In this document: piece after piece, positions 8,802-16,945 of the stretch
Position numbering within the stretch: the first letter of the stretch is position 1
Layout: each line of letters starts with the position of its first letter
Source of the DNA: Myxococcales bacterium
GTDB taxonomy: Bacteria; Myxococcota; UBA4151
Length of the DNA: 39,468 nt
Direction: 5' to 3'
Assembly: GCA_002722845.1 (NCBI GenBank)
Contig: PBND01000010.1
Location: forward strand, 1 to 39,468
Notes under the pieces: model-generated
Seen by the model: only the letters and a program-made list of their open reading frames with translations
Told to the model about the DNA's origin: nothing
The model's database searches: none
Translations under genes and position numbers: made by a program

Positions 8802-10036
8802 GCCTCTTGCCCATCGATGAAGCCCTGGCTCGCCTGCTCGATAAAGTCGCGCCTCTAGCCAGCGAAGAGATCCCCCTTAGCCAAGGCCTAGGGCGAGTTC
8901 TAGCCAGGCCTATCTTTGCCCAACTCGACCACCCACGGGCCGACAACTCAGCCATGGATGGCTTTGCACTGCGGGCCGAGGACGGCCTGCAGCCTCGACG
9001 CTTACTGGGACAAAGCGCAGCCGGTCACCCTGGGGATCTTCTGGTGGGGCCGGGGGATGCCGTCCGTATCTTTACCGGCGGGGTGTTGCCCCAAGGTGCG
9101 GACAGCGTTCTCATCCAAGAAGATGCCCAGTGGGACGAAGAGTTCTGCCGCCCCCAAGTCGAGCCTCGAGTTGGGGCGCATATTCGCCGCCAAGCCGAGG
9201 ACTTCGGGGTTGGCGACCTTCTTTTTGACAGCGGGCAGCAAATCCGAGCGATGGACTTTGCTGTGCTGGCAAGCCAGGGCATCACCCACCTTACGGTCCA
9301 CCAGCGCCCTTCCTTTGCGGTCGTCGCAACCGGTGACGAATTGGTCGCACCGGGCCAGCAACTGGCTCCCGGACAAATCTATGAGAGCAACTCCCTCATG
9401 GTGGCGGGACAAGCGCAAGAAGCTGGGGGGCGACAGCAAGAGTCCCTCATCGTCCCTGACGACCCCGAGCAAACGAGGGCAGTCCTGCGGCGCCTAAAGG
9501 CGTGCTGCGATCTCGTGATCTTCTGCGGCGGTGCCAGCGTGGGAGACCATGATCATGTGGTCTCCTGCCTCCAGGCTGAGGCCGAAGAGGGTTTGGAGTT
9601 CTATCGCGTTAAAATGAAGCCTGGCAAGCCGGTGGCTGCAGCCCGGCTTGGGCGCTGCATCGTGCTCTGTCTACCAGGTAATCCAGCCTCTAGTGCTGTG
9701 GCTTTTGAGCAGTTTGTGCGCCCTTGCCTGCGTCGCTTTCAGGGAGATGGTCGCCCCCATCGTCGTCTCGAAAAACAATGGCTCTCGGGCACCATCTCCG
9801 GCCCACAAAAACGCTGCCGCTTTCTTCGGGCCAAGCGCCAGGGCAATGGCCGAGTCGCCCCCTTTTTAAAGCAGGGTTCTGGCATGCTTAGCAGCCTCGC
9901 TGGCGTCGATGGCCTCATTATGATCCCGGCTGGAACGCCCTCCTTGAGCGACGGCGATGCTGTGGCCTTTCAGGCTCTAGACGGGCCCGGCGACGCTCGG
10001 CCGCCAGAGGCCCAGTGGCGCGCCTTGTTCCCATGA
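8798..10036 (+). CDS. moeA: Molybdopterin molybdenumtransferase MoeA
   Basis: Inserts molybdate into adenylylated molybdopterin to form the molybdenum cofactor; 412 residues, typical length. Visible family motifs: DNSAMDGFALRAED (about 49-62), IFTGGVLPQGADSVLIQED, VVATGDELVAPGQQL (the MoCF-binding core), YESNS, GGASVGDHDHV (about 248-258), KMKPGKPVAAARL and LPGNPASSAVAFEQFVRP. The C-terminal beta-barrel domain follows. It starts at the ATGA overlap with the transglycosylase gene and ends in an ATGA overlap with mobA, so translation is probably coupled. No other molybdopterin genes (moaA-E) or molybdoenzymes are in the window. Confidence 0.97.
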   Translation: MSLLPIDEALARLLDKVAPLASEEIPLSQGLGRVLARPIFAQLDHPRADNSAMDGFALRAEDGLQPRRLLGQSAAGHPGDLLVGPGDAVRIFTGGVLPQGADSVLIQEDAQWDEEFCRPQVEPRVGAHIRRQAEDFGVGDLLFDSGQQIRAMDFAVLASQGITHLTVHQRPSFAVVATGDELVAPGQQLAPGQIYESNSLMVAGQAQEAGGRQQESLIVPDDPEQTRAVLRRLKACCDLVIFCGGASVGDHDHVVSCLQAEAEEGLEFYRVKMKPGKPVAAARLGRCIVLCLPGNPASSAVAFEQFVRPCLRRFQGDGRPHRRLEKQWLSGTISGPQKRCRFLRAKRQGNGRVAPFLKQGSGMLSSLAGVDGLIMIPAGTPSLSDGDAVAFQALDGPGDARPPEAQWRALFP

Positions 10037-10548
10037 AGACGATCCTCCTCGCCGGAGGTCAAAGCCGGCGCTTTGGCAGCCCAAAGGCCCTGGTCCTCAA
10101 AGAAGGGGTGCCCCTGGTCGTCGATCGCTACCATTTGCTGCAATCACTTGACTCAGAGCCCATCATTCTCGCCGGTGATCTGGCGCCAACCATCCGCGCA
10201 TTGCTGCCAGAGGCTCGAGTCATCAGCGATGGACAAGAAGGACCCGTGGCTGCGCTTACGCAGTTGAAGACGACCGGGCTCCACCTGGTGATGGCCGTCG
10301 ATATGCCGAAACTTGAGCATGGGGACCTCCAAGCGTTCATCGCGGCAGCGTCTGGGCCCGCCATCCTCGGTGCTGCGCCCGCCACCTTGCCTTGCCTCCT
10401 GGATCTCCCCCTTTCGCTCCGTGCAGGAAGAAGCCTCAAGGCGCAGCTTGGGCAGCAAAATGCAGTCTACCTACAGCCTGCGGAGTGCCCGGCCGACCAC
10501 CTGGTCCAGTTCAACACGATGGAAGCTTGGAGAGACCTCCGCAGTTGA
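10033..10548 (+). CDS. mobA: Molybdenum cofactor guanylyltransferase MobA
   Basis: Transfers GMP from GTP to Mo-molybdopterin, giving the guanine-dinucleotide form used by DMSO-reductase-family enzymes; 171 residues, slightly shorter than the usual 190-200. The N-terminus carries the nucleotidyltransferase signature LAGGQSRRFGSPKAL with the Lys for GTP. EGPVAAL and a metal-binding MAVDMPKL follow, and it ends FNTMEAWRDL, equivalent to the family's NTPEDL tail. The ATG at 10033 overlaps the moeA stop (ATGA); an in-frame GTG at 10015 is less likely. The adjacency to moeA supports the assignment. The organism should therefore possess an MGD-dependent oxidoreductase elsewhere. Confidence 0.92.
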   Translation: MKTILLAGGQSRRFGSPKALVLKEGVPLVVDRYHLLQSLDSEPIILAGDLAPTIRALLPEARVISDGQEGPVAALTQLKTTGLHLVMAVDMPKLEHGDLQAFIAAASGPAILGAAPATLPCLLDLPLSLRAGRSLKAQLGQQNAVYLQPAECPADHLVQFNTMEAWRDLRS

Positions 10549-10633
10549 TGAGCGAGCGTCGATAAAAAGCTGCCTTGTTTTCAGGACGCGCCATTGCTAC
10601 CGAGGCGCCGCCGAAATGCTCTTTGGAGAGAAT

Positions 10634-11707
10634 ATGCTGCGCTACACCATCGCCTCTTGCTGCCTCGGGCTTCTCGCCTGCAGTCAACCTGCTACCCCGC
10701 CCCCTGCTGAACCCCAGCAGTGCCCCAGCCTGCTTCCGACCGGCTCCGGTGAGGGAAGCGCCATCGTCAGCATCGGCAAGCACAGCATCTCCGTGGCCGA
10801 TGTGGAGCGGCGCATCAATGACCAGCCCCCCTTTGTCCGGCAGCGTTATGAGACCCGTGAGCGTCTTGAACAGTATGTGGATCGGATGATTGAACGACAA
10901 CTCTTCGCCATGGAAGCCATCGAGCGCGGGGTGCTCGATAAGCCCCGGGTACTCGACACGGTGCTTTCGACGCTGGCTCAGGAGCTTTCCCGAGAGGTCA
11001 TGACTGAGCGGGTAAACGTGGCCGAGGTGACCGACGAAGAGGCGAAAACCTACTACGATGAACACCAGAGCTACTACAATAAGGATGAAGCGGTTCGGGT
11101 GAGCCACATTTACTTCCAGGCCAACAACGACAAGGCCGCGGCGAAAGCCGAAGCGGAGAAGGCCCATGAAGAATTGGCCGCGGCAGCCAAGCGTAAGGAG
11201 CGTGGCGCCTTCCGTGATGCGGCGCAGAAGTATAGCGACGACGAAGCGACGAAGTCCCGGGGCGGTGATCTCATGTATCTCACCGAAACCCGGCTGCGGG
11301 AGCGCTACGGTGACGGGATCGCAAAATCCATCTGGAACCTTCCTAAGCTCAAGGCGATGACGCCGGTGGTTGAGGGCCGAGACGGCTTTCACATCTTCCG
11401 CCTCACCGGTCGCCGCCAGGCCCTGCATCAGAGCTTTGATACGGTCAAAGAACGGATCCGGCACCGCATCTTCCGGGATCGCCGCCGGAAAGCACGAGAG
11501 AGCTACTTCGAAGAGCTGAAGACCAAATACGCGGTCAGTGTGAACAAAGAGGCTTTTGCCGAGGTGAAGGTTGCGAAGCCTGCGCCCAAGAAAGCGGTTA
11601 AGGCGCCAGCCGGGGCACCGAACAGTCAAGTCCCCCAAGGCCTGAAGGCCATGCCAGTGCCGAAGCCCGCGGGTAAAAGCTCGACACAAAACCACCACGA
11701 CCATTGA
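10634..11707 (+). CDS. Parvulin-type peptidyl-prolyl isomerase lipoprotein (first of three)
   Basis: Predicted periplasmic foldase of 357 residues. The ATG at 10634 has GGAGAG five bases upstream and opens a lipoprotein signal (MLRYTIASCCLGLLAC, lipid Cys 16, Ser at +2, so outer-membrane sorting is expected); an in-frame ATG at 10616 lies upstream of that site. A SurA/PrsA-like N-terminal helical part (about 43-150) precedes one PpiC rotamase domain (about 153-262: VSHIYF, FRDAAQKYSDDEATKSRGGDL, GFHIFRLTGR). The tail is rich in Lys, Pro and Ala and ends in a His/Asp cluster. The 85-base gap after mobA is the only sizeable gap in the run 6151-14413 and may hold a promoter, although no convincing one was seen. 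The stop overlaps the next start (TTGA). PrsA-like is an alternative name; the client proteins are unknown. Confidence 0.92.
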   Translation: MLRYTIASCCLGLLACSQPATPPPAEPQQCPSLLPTGSGEGSAIVSIGKHSISVADVERRINDQPPFVRQRYETRERLEQYVDRMIERQLFAMEAIERGVLDKPRVLDTVLSTLAQELSREVMTERVNVAEVTDEEAKTYYDEHQSYYNKDEAVRVSHIYFQANNDKAAAKAEAEKAHEELAAAAKRKERGAFRDAAQKYSDDEATKSRGGDLMYLTETRLRERYGDGIAKSIWNLPKLKAMTPVVEGRDGFHIFRLTGRRQALHQSFDTVKERIRHRIFRDRRRKARESYFEELKTKYAVSVNKEAFAEVKVAKPAPKKAVKAPAGAPNSQVPQGLKAMPVPKPAGKSSTQNHHDH

Positions 11708-12636
11708 GGTTCATCGCTGTCCTGAGCATGGCCCTTGGCCTGCTCGCCTGCAGCGACGACCCCCAAGAAGACGCGAAACTCGTCTTAAGATCGCCGGTCG
11801 CCCATATCGACGGCAGTCCCTTGCTGGCCGACGAACTGGCCCTCCAATTGCTGCGCCAATATGGTGGGATTTTACGGGCCCCTGAAGCGGATTGGGCGGG
11901 CCCGGCCAAACGCTTACTCCAGCAGGAGATCGACCTCCGCTTGCTGGCTGAAGAGGCCGCCCGGCGGGAACTGCGCCCAGCCATGCCACGGGCAGGAGCC
12001 CGACAGACCAGGGGCTGGCCAGCCGCGGAACTCCGTCGTCGCCTCGACCAACTGGGCCTCTCCGAGCAGCGGTTTCAAGCGCGCCTGCAATTGCGACATG
12101 CAGCCGATGAACTGGTGCGTATCGAAGCCGGTGAGGAGGCGATCCCTGAGCCGGAAATCAAAGCTTGGATCGATGCCAACCCCCAGCCTGAACGCGTCCA
12201 GATTCGCCACTTGGTCGTGCGGGATAAAGGTCGAGCCGAAGAGGCCAAGAAGCGGCTTGAAGGCGGCAAGCCCTTCACAGAGATCGCCATGCTCTACGGT
12301 GAAGGGCCGGAGGCCCGCCGAGGGGGGCTACTTCCCCCCTATGGCCGCCAGCAAATGCCCAGTGTCTTCGACGCCGCATTTGACCTGAAACTCGGTGAGG
12401 TGAGCGAGCCCTTGCCCAGTGAGCACGGTTGGCATTTGCTACGACTCGAACGCCGTGTCGCGCCAGAGGCTCATTCCCGCGAGCTTGCGGTGACCCAACT
12501 CATTCGCCAGCGAAGCGAGACCGCAAGTCAGCAACTCATCAAGCGCCTGCGCGACAAAGCAGAGATTCAAATCGACCAAGGCGCGTTGAATCGACTGGTC
12601 AAGTTCCTAAAAACATCCCACGAAGCGTCACCATGA
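11704..12636 (+). CDS. Parvulin-type peptidyl-prolyl isomerase lipoprotein (second of three)
   Basis: Predicted lipoprotein foldase of 310 residues. The TTG at 11704, inside the TTGA overlap with the preceding parvulin gene, opens a clear lipoprotein signal (MRFIAVLSMALGLLACSDD, lipid Cys 16). The N-terminal helical chaperone region (about 30-155) is followed by one PpiC domain (about 164-250: VQIRHLVVRD, PFTEIAMLYGEGPEARRGG, GEVSEPLPSEHGWHLLRLERR). After Cys come Ser-Asp-Asp; Asp is at +3, not +2, so inner-membrane retention by the E. coli rule is not predicted. It overlaps the third parvulin gene by four bases (ATGA). It is diverged from its neighbours rather than a recent copy. Confidence 0.92.
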   Translation: MRFIAVLSMALGLLACSDDPQEDAKLVLRSPVAHIDGSPLLADELALQLLRQYGGILRAPEADWAGPAKRLLQQEIDLRLLAEEAARRELRPAMPRAGARQTRGWPAAELRRRLDQLGLSEQRFQARLQLRHAADELVRIEAGEEAIPEPEIKAWIDANPQPERVQIRHLVVRDKGRAEEAKKRLEGGKPFTEIAMLYGEGPEARRGGLLPPYGRQQMPSVFDAAFDLKLGEVSEPLPSEHGWHLLRLERRVAPEAHSRELAVTQLIRQRSETASQQLIKRLRDKAEIQIDQGALNRLVKFLKTSHEASP

Positions 12637-13523
12637 ACGTACTGCCGATCCTTTCGCTCCTCGTCCTAGGAGCCCCTAGCGAGCTGCAAAAGCTCGATGG
12701 CGTTATCGCCGTGGTGGATGGCGAAGCGATCCTCGCCAGTGATCTGCTTCCGGCCCAAGCTCAAGGCCTGAGCGAAAAGGATGCCTTTGAACGCCTCATC
12801 CGAGACCGTCTTTTAAGCGCCGAAGCCCGCTCCCGATCGCTCACCATCAGCGACCAGGAGCTCGAGCGGGCCCTTGATGGCATCCAAAGCCGGAATGGCA
12901 TCCCGGACCGGGACCGCCTAAAAGCAGCGATTGCGGATGCTGGCCAGACCTGGGCCGAATACCTCCAGTCCTTACGCCGCCAGCTTCTGCAGCAGCGCCT
13001 CGTGGGGAGCATGATGCGACAAAGCGGCATGGTCACCGATCGGGAGATCGATGCGGAGCTCAGTCTCAAAGCCCGTCACCACCGTGAAGAGCGGCGTGTT
13101 CGCCACCTTTTGCTGCGCATCGACGAGCAGGCCGCTGACTGGGAGGCGCAAGACGCCCAAGCTCGGCTGAGTGAACTGGCACCCCAACTGCAGACAGAGG
13201 GCCAATTCGTCGCAGCAGCAAAAACCAACAGCGAAGATGGTAGCGCCGGCGCTGGTGGCGACTTGGGCTGGATTCGGCGCGGACAAATGGTGCCAGCCTT
13301 CGAAAAAGCCGCATTCAATGCCCCAGAAGGGCGGGTCCTTGGCCCCATTCGCAGTCGCTTTGGCTGGCATTTGATTTGGGTGAGCAGCGTTCGGATGCGA
13401 TCGGTGGACAAGGCCTTACGGCAAGCGGTCAGCGAACACATTCGCCGAAAAAAGGCGGAGGTTGCCCTCGAAAAGCTGATCGAGACCGCCCGAGAAAAGG
13501 CTCTCGTCCGCCGAATTCCATGA
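12633..13523 (+). CDS. SurA-like periplasmic chaperone/peptidyl-prolyl isomerase
   Basis: Predicted periplasmic foldase of 296 residues. The ATG at 12633 gives a short cleavable signal (MNVLPILSLLVLGAPS). The N-terminal segment LDGVIAVVDGEAILASDLLPA is typical of SurA. The helical chaperone domain (about 20-150) leads into one PpiC domain (about 153-252: RVRHLLLRID, DGSAGAGGDLGWIRRGQMVPAFEKAAF, SRFGWHLIWV). E. coli SurA is 428 residues with two rotamase domains; this protein has one, a common arrangement outside enterobacteria. It overlaps pdxA by four bases, matching the conserved enterobacterial surA-pdxA order, which supports a role in outer-membrane protein maturation. It is part of three parvulin genes in tandem. 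Confidence 0.92.
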   Translation: MNVLPILSLLVLGAPSELQKLDGVIAVVDGEAILASDLLPAQAQGLSEKDAFERLIRDRLLSAEARSRSLTISDQELERALDGIQSRNGIPDRDRLKAAIADAGQTWAEYLQSLRRQLLQQRLVGSMMRQSGMVTDREIDAELSLKARHHREERRVRHLLLRIDEQAADWEAQDAQARLSELAPQLQTEGQFVAAAKTNSEDGSAGAGGDLGWIRRGQMVPAFEKAAFNAPEGRVLGPIRSRFGWHLIWVSSVRMRSVDKALRQAVSEHIRRKKAEVALEKLIETAREKALVRRIP

Positions 13524-14413
13524 GCATTGTCGTCTCTGTTGGTGACCCGAGCGGCATCGGGCCCGAACTCCTCGCCCACCTGTTCACATCGGAGTTGGAT
13601 TGGCTGGCCCGCGGGCAGTTCCAACTGACCGGTCCACCCTCGCTTTGGCGACATCTCGGCCTGAAAGAGCAAGAGGGGCTTCAATTCTGCGGTCGAGAAG
13701 TTCATTCCCCCCTCCCCAAGCCCGGCCTGCCCTGTGCCCTAGGCGCCCAAATCCAGCGAGATGGTCTCCTTGATGCCATGGAACTCATGGCATCAAACCC
13801 AAAATCCATTTTAGTGACATTACCGGTCAATAAATCCCAATTAGTAAAATCAGGAATGAATTTTATGGGACATACTGACTATTTTAGGTCTATCTACCCA
13901 AATCGTATGATCACCATGGCTTTTCGGAGTGGTTCCCACTGGTTGGCATTGGTGACGGACCACATCCCCCTCGGCCTCGTCCCCTCCCAACTCAGCCCTG
14001 AACACATGGTCCAAGCTGGCCTTCAACTCCATGCAGCCAGCGGGAAGCCCTTGGTCGTCTGTGGCCTCAACCCCCACGCGGGGGAAGATGGCTTGATGGG
14101 CAAGGAGGAACTGCAACTCTCTGTCGCCTTGGATTCACTGCGGACCCAAGGGGTCCCCTGCCGGGGCTTTGTCGCGGCCGACAGCCTCTTCGCCCATTGG
14201 GACCCAAAGGAGGCCATCCTCGCCCTCTACCATGACCAGGGGCTCGGTCCCTTCAAAGCCCTTTTCCACGGCCAGAGTTGTCAGATCAGCCTCGGGATGC
14301 CCTATCTTCGGGTCTCGCCAGATCATGGCACAGCCTACCATCTCGCCGGCAGGTCTCAGGCCGACGCCGGCTCACTACGACAAGCACTGCGCACCGCACT
14401 CAACTCAGCTTAG
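13520..14413 (+). CDS. pdxA: 4-hydroxythreonine-4-phosphate dehydrogenase PdxA
   Basis: NAD-dependent oxidation of 4-phosphohydroxy-L-threonine in the deoxyxylulose-5-phosphate-dependent route to pyridoxal phosphate; 297 residues against about 330 in E. coli. Motifs: GDPSGIGPE (8-16), PVNKSQL, the three metal-ligand His segments GHTDYF, GLNPHAGEDG and YHDQGLGPFK, and DHGTAYHLAGR near the end. The ATG at 13520 overlaps the surA-like stop (ATGA). The stretch 13791-13910 is about two-thirds A+T by hand count and uses TTA leucine and other A/T-ending codons, unlike the rest of the gene. The reading frame and conserved residues are intact there. The gene converges on flgE with 11 bases between stops. 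Confidence 0.96.
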   Translation: MSIVVSVGDPSGIGPELLAHLFTSELDWLARGQFQLTGPPSLWRHLGLKEQEGLQFCGREVHSPLPKPGLPCALGAQIQRDGLLDAMELMASNPKSILVTLPVNKSQLVKSGMNFMGHTDYFRSIYPNRMITMAFRSGSHWLALVTDHIPLGLVPSQLSPEHMVQAGLQLHAASGKPLVVCGLNPHAGEDGLMGKEELQLSVALDSLRTQGVPCRGFVAADSLFAHWDPKEAILALYHDQGLGPFKALFHGQSCQISLGMPYLRVSPDHGTAYHLAGRSQADAGSLRQALRTALNSA

Positions 14414-14440
14414 GAACTTCAGCCTTAACGCTTGAGGTTC
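14414..14440. terminator. Hairpin between convergent pdxA and flgE
   Basis: GAACTTCAG (14414-14422) can pair with TTGAGGTTC (14432-14440) over nine positions, including two G-T wobbles, with a 9-base loop. It begins immediately after the pdxA stop and covers the last codons of flgE, so it could serve as a shared two-way terminator for the converging genes. There is no T-run on either side, so strength is uncertain. Confidence 0.35.
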
Positions 14441-15717
14441 ACCACTTCCCGGAGCAGTTCATCGCCCGTCGTGACCGTGCGAGAGCCGGCCTGGAATGCC
14501 CGCTGGTACTGAATGAGATCAACGAACTCCTGGGCGAGGTCCACGTTACTCGCCTCGAGAGACCCCTGAATAACGGAACCGCGTGCACCGGTCAGAGGGG
14601 CAGCAATCGCAGCCTCTCCCGATTCGATACTTCCCTCAAAGAGGTTTTCACCGATTCGGTTCATCCCTTCTGGGTTTCGGAATTGGGCCAGGGTCACCTG
14701 GCCTAAGACCAGAGATTTCCCGTTGGTGTAATTACCACGCATGATTCCGTCCCGGGCCAAATCGATGGAAACCAATGCCCCTGAAGCGTAACCATCCTGA
14801 CTCTGCGTCACGATGGTGGATGACGAACCAAAAGAGGTGATTCCATCGAGACCGCCGGTTCCAGTTACCGGGTCGAAGACAGTACCCGCATCAAAGGTGA
14901 AGCCAACCCCTTGGGTCGCCGGCGGTGTGGGGTTCCAGTTACCGGCCTGGGTTGTCACATTGGAGACCAAGGCACCATTTTGCTGAAAGGTGAATTGTTG
15001 GGTTTGGACCTCGACACCATCGATAAGGATATGGGCGTCCCAAGTCGTATTGCTGGTACGCTCAAAGTAGAGACGGGCATCGTAGGGCTTGCCGAGGCTG
15101 TCAAAGACGGTGACCGTGGTGGCATAGTCGCTGGTCGCATCCGGATCGTTCACATCGAAGGGCAAGGGTCCACCCAGCCCACCTCGGACTGGCGTGCGAG
15201 CATCCAGGTTCAGGGCGAAGGAGATCTCCGAAGTCTGGCGCGGAGCGATATTGGTTCTCTGGACTGCCAAGTCTTGGGTGGTCGAGAGGAGCTCGTCATT
15301 GTCCCCAACAGGCTGTCCTTGCAGACGGGCACCGCTGGGATTGACCACGAAACCATCCTTGTCGACCCGGAATTGCCCCGCACGAGAGAACAAGGTTTGT
15401 CCCGGCCTCCCCACCTGCGCTCCATTGAGGACAAAGAAGCCCTCACCAGCGATGGCCATGTCCAAAGGAAAGCTCGTATTCATCAGGGCGCCCTGGCTAT
15501 GCATTCGCTGAATATCGACCAACTTCGTACCAAAACCGATGGCGGCGAGGATGCCGTGGGTATCCGAAGTATCAGCGATGATATCACCAAAACTCACCCG
15601 ACTTCTCTTAAAGCCCACCGTGTTCACGTTGGAGATATTCTCCGAGGAGACCTGAATGGCCGCACCATTCGCATTAATGGCGGTCACGCCGATGCCAAGA
15701 GTTCCGAAAAGGGACAT
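14425..15717 (-). CDS. flgE: Flagellar hook protein FlgE
   Basis: Subunit of the extracellular hook that joins rod and filament; 430 residues. The N-terminal rod/hook helix is visible (MSLFGTLGIGVTAINANGAA, then SSENISNVNTVGFKRSR). A FlgE/FlgG-type segment (DMAIAGEGFFVLNG, GQTLFSRAGQFRVDKDGFVVNPSGARLQG) follows, then a surface domain (about 160-350). The C-terminal FlgE helix reads GSLEASNVDLAQEFVDLIQYQR. AAGGAG lies six bases before the ATG at 15717. It is the last flagellar gene of the cluster in this window, nine bases after the TIGR02530-like gene. The length and hook-type middle domain favour FlgE over the rod proteins FlgF or FlgG. Confidence 0.95.
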   Translation of the reverse strand: MSLFGTLGIGVTAINANGAAIQVSSENISNVNTVGFKRSRVSFGDIIADTSDTHGILAAIGFGTKLVDIQRMHSQGALMNTSFPLDMAIAGEGFFVLNGAQVGRPGQTLFSRAGQFRVDKDGFVVNPSGARLQGQPVGDNDELLSTTQDLAVQRTNIAPRQTSEISFALNLDARTPVRGGLGGPLPFDVNDPDATSDYATTVTVFDSLGKPYDARLYFERTSNTTWDAHILIDGVEVQTQQFTFQQNGALVSNVTTQAGNWNPTPPATQGVGFTFDAGTVFDPVTGTGGLDGITSFGSSSTIVTQSQDGYASGALVSIDLARDGIMRGNYTNGKSLVLGQVTLAQFRNPEGMNRIGENLFEGSIESGEAAIAAPLTGARGSVIQGSLEASNVDLAQEFVDLIQYQRAFQAGSRTVTTGDELLREVVNLKR

Positions 15718-15726
15718 GCTAACTCC

Positions 15727-16221
15727 TTAGAGGACAACCACTGCATCCAGGCCTTCGAGGACCTGCTGTTTAGGGGCACTTGTACGCTGGACATCGAGGA
15801 GCAATCGCTGCTCGGCGTCCACTTGAAGTAAATGATCGGAGTCGATGAGCAGCGCGGTGGCCTTACCGGCATCCTGAAGACGATCGATCGCCTCGTTGAT
15901 GCTGCGACGCTTCTCCGTACTCAACTCCAGCTCAGCCAGAGCTGCCTGCTCGTGGGCCTGGGCGCTCACTCGCAAATCGCCCCGCTGGTGAACCGTTTTC
16001 GCAAAGACCTCAGCGAAGGTCTCAACGACTCCACCTTGGGGGAGGGCCTTTTGACTGGGCTCGACCCGCTCATAGGGGCGGGGGATCTGAAACCGTGGAT
16101 CCAAGTCGAGAGCCACATAGACCCCTTTGGCGCGAAATGCGTCCCTCAGTAAATCGACGCGACCGACGGGGTGGTTTAGGCCAAAAACCGAGGGCAGGAC
16201 CCTTATTTTCGCCTGCGGCAT
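15727..16221 (-). CDS. TIGR02530-like flagellar operon protein
   Basis: Small protein of 164 residues between flgD and flgE, the usual position of the 'flagellar operon protein' family (TIGR02530). The family-like core is at about 81-145: LRVSAQAHEQ, then ELELSTEKRRSINEAIDRL, DAGKATALLIDSDHLLQVD and LLLDVQR. This follows the family's pattern of a SAHA-like helix, an amphipathic helix and a short beta hairpin. The N-terminal 80 residues show no recognisable domain. It is predicted to be cytoplasmic, without signal or membrane segment. The biochemical role of the family is not established, though a hook-assembly role is often assumed from gene order. The start at 16221 lacks a clear Shine-Dalgarno sequence, so the true protein may be shorter at its N-terminus. 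Confidence 0.75.
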   Translation of the reverse strand: MPQAKIRVLPSVFGLNHPVGRVDLLRDAFRAKGVYVALDLDPRFQIPRPYERVEPSQKALPQGGVVETFAEVFAKTVHQRGDLRVSAQAHEQAALAELELSTEKRRSINEAIDRLQDAGKATALLIDSDHLLQVDAEQRLLLDVQRTSAPKQQVLEGLDAVVVL

Positions 16222-16271
16222 CCAAAAATAGGACCCGGGGCTACACGCTGCACTGAAAAGGAGAAGACCCT

Positions 16272-16928
16272 TTAGGGTCGAACCTCGCGAACATCGCCCA
16301 GGTTCACAATTCGCCCACCAACCCGGAGGCGAGGAATGCCGCTCTCAAAGACAACGGCATCCACACGAGCAAGCATCTGGGCGCTGATCGCGACGGTACG
16401 GCCTTGATCATCCAAGCCTTCGGCCCGGATCCGATAAGTGCCAGGGGGTAAGGCCTGGCCCTCCTCATCGCGACCATCCCAAGTGACTGTCAGAGGCCCT
16501 TCTGGCTGGGCGCCAAGACGAATCCGGCGAACCACATCACCCGCTTCGTTGACCACCTCGACCTGACCGGTGGCGATGGAGGCTGAAAGGTCGAGGTGCA
16601 CATCAGCTTCCGATCCGACCAACTCGATCGTATCCCCTTGGACCATCACCTGCTTGCCCACAAGATTCACTGCCTGAGACCCGATTTGGGCCGATGTGGC
16701 GAGGGCTAGTTCAGAAAGGTTGGCATTGGTTTGAACCTGCTGCTCGAGGCTAGAGAACTGGGCCATCTGACCAATGAACTCGGTGTTCTCCATCGGCTCT
16801 AACGGGTTCTGATTCTGTAACTGGGCAACGAGGAGCTTCAAAAAGGCATCTTTATCAAGGTCCTTGGAAGCCACGGGATCTTGACTTGATTGAACTCGCA
16901 AGTTCTCGGGCAGACCGTTGATCTCCAT
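16272..16928 (-). CDS. flgD: Flagellar hook assembly protein FlgD
   Basis: Hook cap that guides polymerisation of FlgE at the growing tip; 218 residues, normal length. The N-terminal secretion/cap region contains KDLDKDAFLKLLVAQLQNQN, then PLEPMENTEFIGQMAQFSSLEQ, the diagnostic FlgD signature. The C-terminal half contains the FlgD Ig-like/tudor region (about 85-200), including VTWDGRDEEGQALPPGTYRIRAEG. GGAGGAG lies about six bases before the ATG at 16928. It sits between fliK and the TIGR02530-like gene; a short inverted repeat covers its stop codon region (16266-16279). Confidence 0.96.
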   Translation of the reverse strand: MEINGLPENLRVQSSQDPVASKDLDKDAFLKLLVAQLQNQNPLEPMENTEFIGQMAQFSSLEQQVQTNANLSELALATSAQIGSQAVNLVGKQVMVQGDTIELVGSEADVHLDLSASIATGQVEVVNEAGDVVRRIRLGAQPEGPLTVTWDGRDEEGQALPPGTYRIRAEGLDDQGRTVAISAQMLARVDAVVFESGIPRLRVGGRIVNLGDVREVRP

Positions 16929-16945
16929 GGGGTTCTCCTCCTGAC

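Noticed and set aside
10511-11704. Long minus-strand open frame (397 codons) opposite the first parvulin gene
   Set aside because: Fully antisense to a clear lipoprotein parvulin; no motif or ribosome-binding site was recognised.
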